Assembly: GCA_028564675.1 (NCBI GenBank)
Contig: JAOVVO010000013.1
Coordinates: 186,001 to 250,000, forward strand
Direction of reading: 5' to 3'
Origin: Onchocerca lupi
Lineage: Eukaryota > Nematoda > Chromadorea > Rhabditida > Onchocercidae
Length of the DNA stretch: 64,000 nucleotides
This document shows, in pieces, positions 61,801 to 64,000 of this stretch. The number at the start of each line of letters is the position of its first letter. Within the stretch, counting starts at the first letter, position 1. The notes beneath the pieces are model-generated. The model did no database searches and had not been told where the DNA came from. It saw only the letters and a list, made by a program, of their open reading frames with translations. The position numbers and the translations under genes were made by a program.

Positions 61801-63209
61801 CTGATCGTTCGGGGACTTAAAAACAAATTTGATACTCTTTTCCGATCTAATACAGAAATTTTAAATTGGCAATAAAATATTAAATTAATAGGTTAAGCAT
61901 TTATTCAACATTAAAAGCCTTGTTAGAATCTTGGAAATCATCGCATTGAAACAATAACTAAGCTTTATTTTTTATGAGATAATTTTTTTCATCACATCAA
62001 AATAACAATTATTATGCAATTGTCCTAACGTCATTATGCGTGCTGAACTGAAATTAAAGAAAAAAAAAGCTTTTCAGCAGTACCTTCGCATGTTTTCAAT
62101 GCATTGAACCAGTATCAGTATATTTTTTTAGCGTTAATATATTTCAGTGCGCTTGAATATATTCAGCATTACTCGAAACATTTTTTTTTTTCGACACTAG
62201 CAGAATTATTGAAATTATTGATGTCTAAGAATAAAATTTCTGGATATCATAAACTTTGATTTCCATGATTTGATCTAGAAACTTTCTTGAAGTTTTCAGA
62301 TCAAATCTTGGAAATCAAAGTTTATGATGTCCAGAAATTTATTTAAAATATTTAATGAATGCTTAACTGTTGAACAATAAAGTTTGATATTTCATTATGG
62401 TGTCATGATATCTATTTGTTTTCTAAAAGGCAAACTGTTTAGCTTAAGAGAGCAATGAAATTCAAAGTTATATTTAAAAATTTCAAAGAACCGGAAATTT
62501 TGAATTTTCGTCCAACTTACAAATATGATATTAATTCCGACAGCTGGGATAGCAGGTCTAATTAGTTTTTGATAATTCTTTATGATTTGATATTGATTCT
62601 TCTCCCTCATCAGAACTTGTTTATGAAGCATTTTACTTGAACTTCTGGAAAAATTCAAAATTGATCATTATTTGACGGAATCGTTTTATGTTTTTGATTA
62701 TTAATTAATGACTTTATTTTCGTCAAAAAGAGCTACATTCGTAATTTGGTCTTCTCAAATTTATGTATTATGGATTCATTCTATTATTTCAAACTTGTTC
62801 CTTTTCGCCTTAATTGCAACTATTCAAGATATATAAGCCTTATATCTCTTGTTTCCTCTGTGTTCAGCCCTTGCTAGCCCTATGTTTTTTATGTGTCCAT
62901 TTGCATAGTAAAATAGACTTTCAGATCACTTCATTATCATGATTCTTTTGCAGTAAAAAAAAACGTGTTCCGGCTTGGTGTGATCGCATTTTATGGTGGA
63001 ATCAGAAGGGTGTTAACATCAGGCAGGAATTTTACGACAGCATACCATCCATCAAATTTTCGGATCATAGGCCAGTGAGGGCTCTTTTTTACTTGGATGT
63101 ACGAAAAATTGATTTAGCCCAATATGACAAAGCTTACCGAAGAGCGTTCAATAAAGCAAACCATCGTTCCAATGGTTATCGCGATAAAAAGAAAGGAAAC
63201 AAAGAGTGA
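58895..63209 (+). CDS. Inositol polyphosphate 5-phosphatase (single catalytic domain)
   Basis: Removes the 5-phosphate of phosphoinositides or soluble inositol phosphates at membranes. Exons: 58895-58980, 59070-59123, 59899-60036, 60220-60351, 60608-60722, 60828-60962, 61275-61381, 61499-61679, 62443-62555, 62954-63209; about 438 codons, all phases consistent. After about 100 residues of basic N-terminal sequence the IPPc domain runs in order: TTFNVNGR, IIGLQEMDLS, LVGILLAVY, VNSHFVAHIERNEKR, FWFGDLNFR, LNFRPTYKYD, RVPAWCDRILW and SDHRPV, which are the defining motifs of the family. The tail is Lys/Arg-rich (YRDKKKGNKE). There is no Sac, PH, SH2 or RhoGAP domain and no obvious CAAX box, so it is smaller than synaptojanin, SHIP or OCRL; the size is nearer to INPP5K/INPP5E-like enzymes. 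Subfamily not settled. Confidence 0.88.
62234..62340. repeat. 50-bp inverted repeat with 7-base loop
   Basis: The left arm (62234-62283) and right arm (62291-62340) are nearly perfect reverse complements around the loop TTCTTGA. Both contain ATAAACTTTGATTTCC (or its complement). It lies in the intron between 61679 and 62443 of the 5-phosphatase gene. As RNA it would form a long hairpin. Confidence 0.85.
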
Positions 63210-64000
63210 AATTGTGATTTGCATCTGGATTCATCATTGTGATTTTTTTTTTTTTTAGTTGTAAATAATTCAAATCATTGCAGTTAATTGAAAAATTGAC
63301 TCAAATGTTGTCTTTGCAGCTTTCCAAATTTTGTATTCTAATTTTCAGTAATTGTCATCTACTGTTGTCAAACTATTAACTTTTTAAATCATTGGAAACT
63401 TAGTATTTTTTGCTGATCAAGATTTTAATTGAACTCAAGTCAAGATATTAACTGCAGACTTATAACCTTCGATTAATTGAAAAAAAATTTTTTTGGGGAA
63501 GGTTCATTTTTCAGACTCTTGGATTTTTTTTTGTTCAGTAATTTAGAAGGCTACAACGAAATGGATGAGGGACTTCATAGTTTCTGCGAGTATAGCACAA
63601 TTTTTTTTTCTTTTGAATCAAATTTCATCCCTGACGAGTCGCACAACCATTTTTTGGCGTGTAATTTATGGTGCTCAGATATTTTGGAAGTTTTATTCTC
63701 ATTGTCAAGTTGTAAGCGATTAATCAGTGTTCTGGAATGATTCATCAATAGTAATTGTAAATATGACGAGATAGTCGACCTCTCGATTTATTAAATCAAA
63801 AAGTAGTTAATCAATAAGCTAATCAGGACATATAAAATATGTTATAGCGATACATTTGTGATTTTTGTATCATTATTAGTGATTAAAAATCATTTTCGTA
63901 ATATGACTTTAGTCACATTGCGTTATAATGTACACGTTATACAATACATGTATACATACTTTATGCTTAGCAGTTGAGCTGAATGATTTCCATGCTTCAT
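63210..64000. other. 3' flank of the 5-phosphatase gene
   Basis: AT-rich, presumably 3' UTR then intergenic. An 87-codon ORF (63477-63740) has no recognisable features. No clear AATAAA was found near the stop. Confidence 0.4.

Noticed and set aside
63477..63740. 87-codon ORF downstream of the 5-phosphatase
   Set aside because: Phe/Ser-rich translation of AT-rich 3' flank without conserved features.

Overview
The window reads as nuclear DNA of a nematode, most likely a filarial or other spirurid species. It is strongly AT-rich, with genes split into many small exons and with short or atypical splice acceptors. Its gene families are characteristically nematode: tyrosinases carrying C-terminal ShK modules, a MAB-20-type secreted semaphorin and a DPF-type membrane dipeptidyl peptidase. 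The species call is inference; no database search was possible. All gene models below were assembled by hand from reading frame, splice-site dinucleotides and matching intron phases.

Layout. (1) 233-3799, +: 3' part of a tyrosinase gene (A): CuB half, Cys-rich knot and four ShK modules. (2) 3800-11021: intergenic, one weak ORF candidate. (3) 11022-20554, +: a complete second tyrosinase gene (B) with signal peptide, a long Ser/Thr-rich N-terminal region containing a Trp-every-third-residue repeat, the CuA/CuB domain and two ShK modules. One 3.4 kb intron holds a decayed Helitron-type PIF1 helicase and two GC-rich hairpins. (4) 22.3-26987, -: semaphorin-2 / mab-20-like gene (signal peptide, Sema, PSI, Ig). 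(5) 29111-33445, -: a probable ESCRT-I UBAP1-like gene (UMA-like motif), perhaps with a further 5' exon at 41443-41579. (6) 44651-52687, +: a type II membrane DPP-IV-family peptidase, with two candidate alternative first exons 7-9 kb upstream that interleave with the antisense gene. (7) 54354-58156, +: an hnRNP F/H-type protein with three quasi-RRMs. (8) 58895-63209, +: an inositol polyphosphate 5-phosphatase, closely spaced behind the hnRNP gene.

Functional themes. The two tyrosinases are tandem paralogues (probably cuticle or eggshell phenol oxidation) that share intron phases but have diverged. A carries a duplicated ShK pair. B has lost one CuB histidine and gained a WxxW repeat that could be C-mannosylated. 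The remaining genes are housekeeping or signalling genes with no obvious joint pathway. No prokaryotic-type system, CRISPR array, rRNA or convincing tRNA gene was seen. The most unusual material is the tyrosinase B N-terminus, the CuB His-to-Leu change, the ShK pair duplication, the alternative-first-exon arrangement of the peptidase gene and several structured non-coding repeats.
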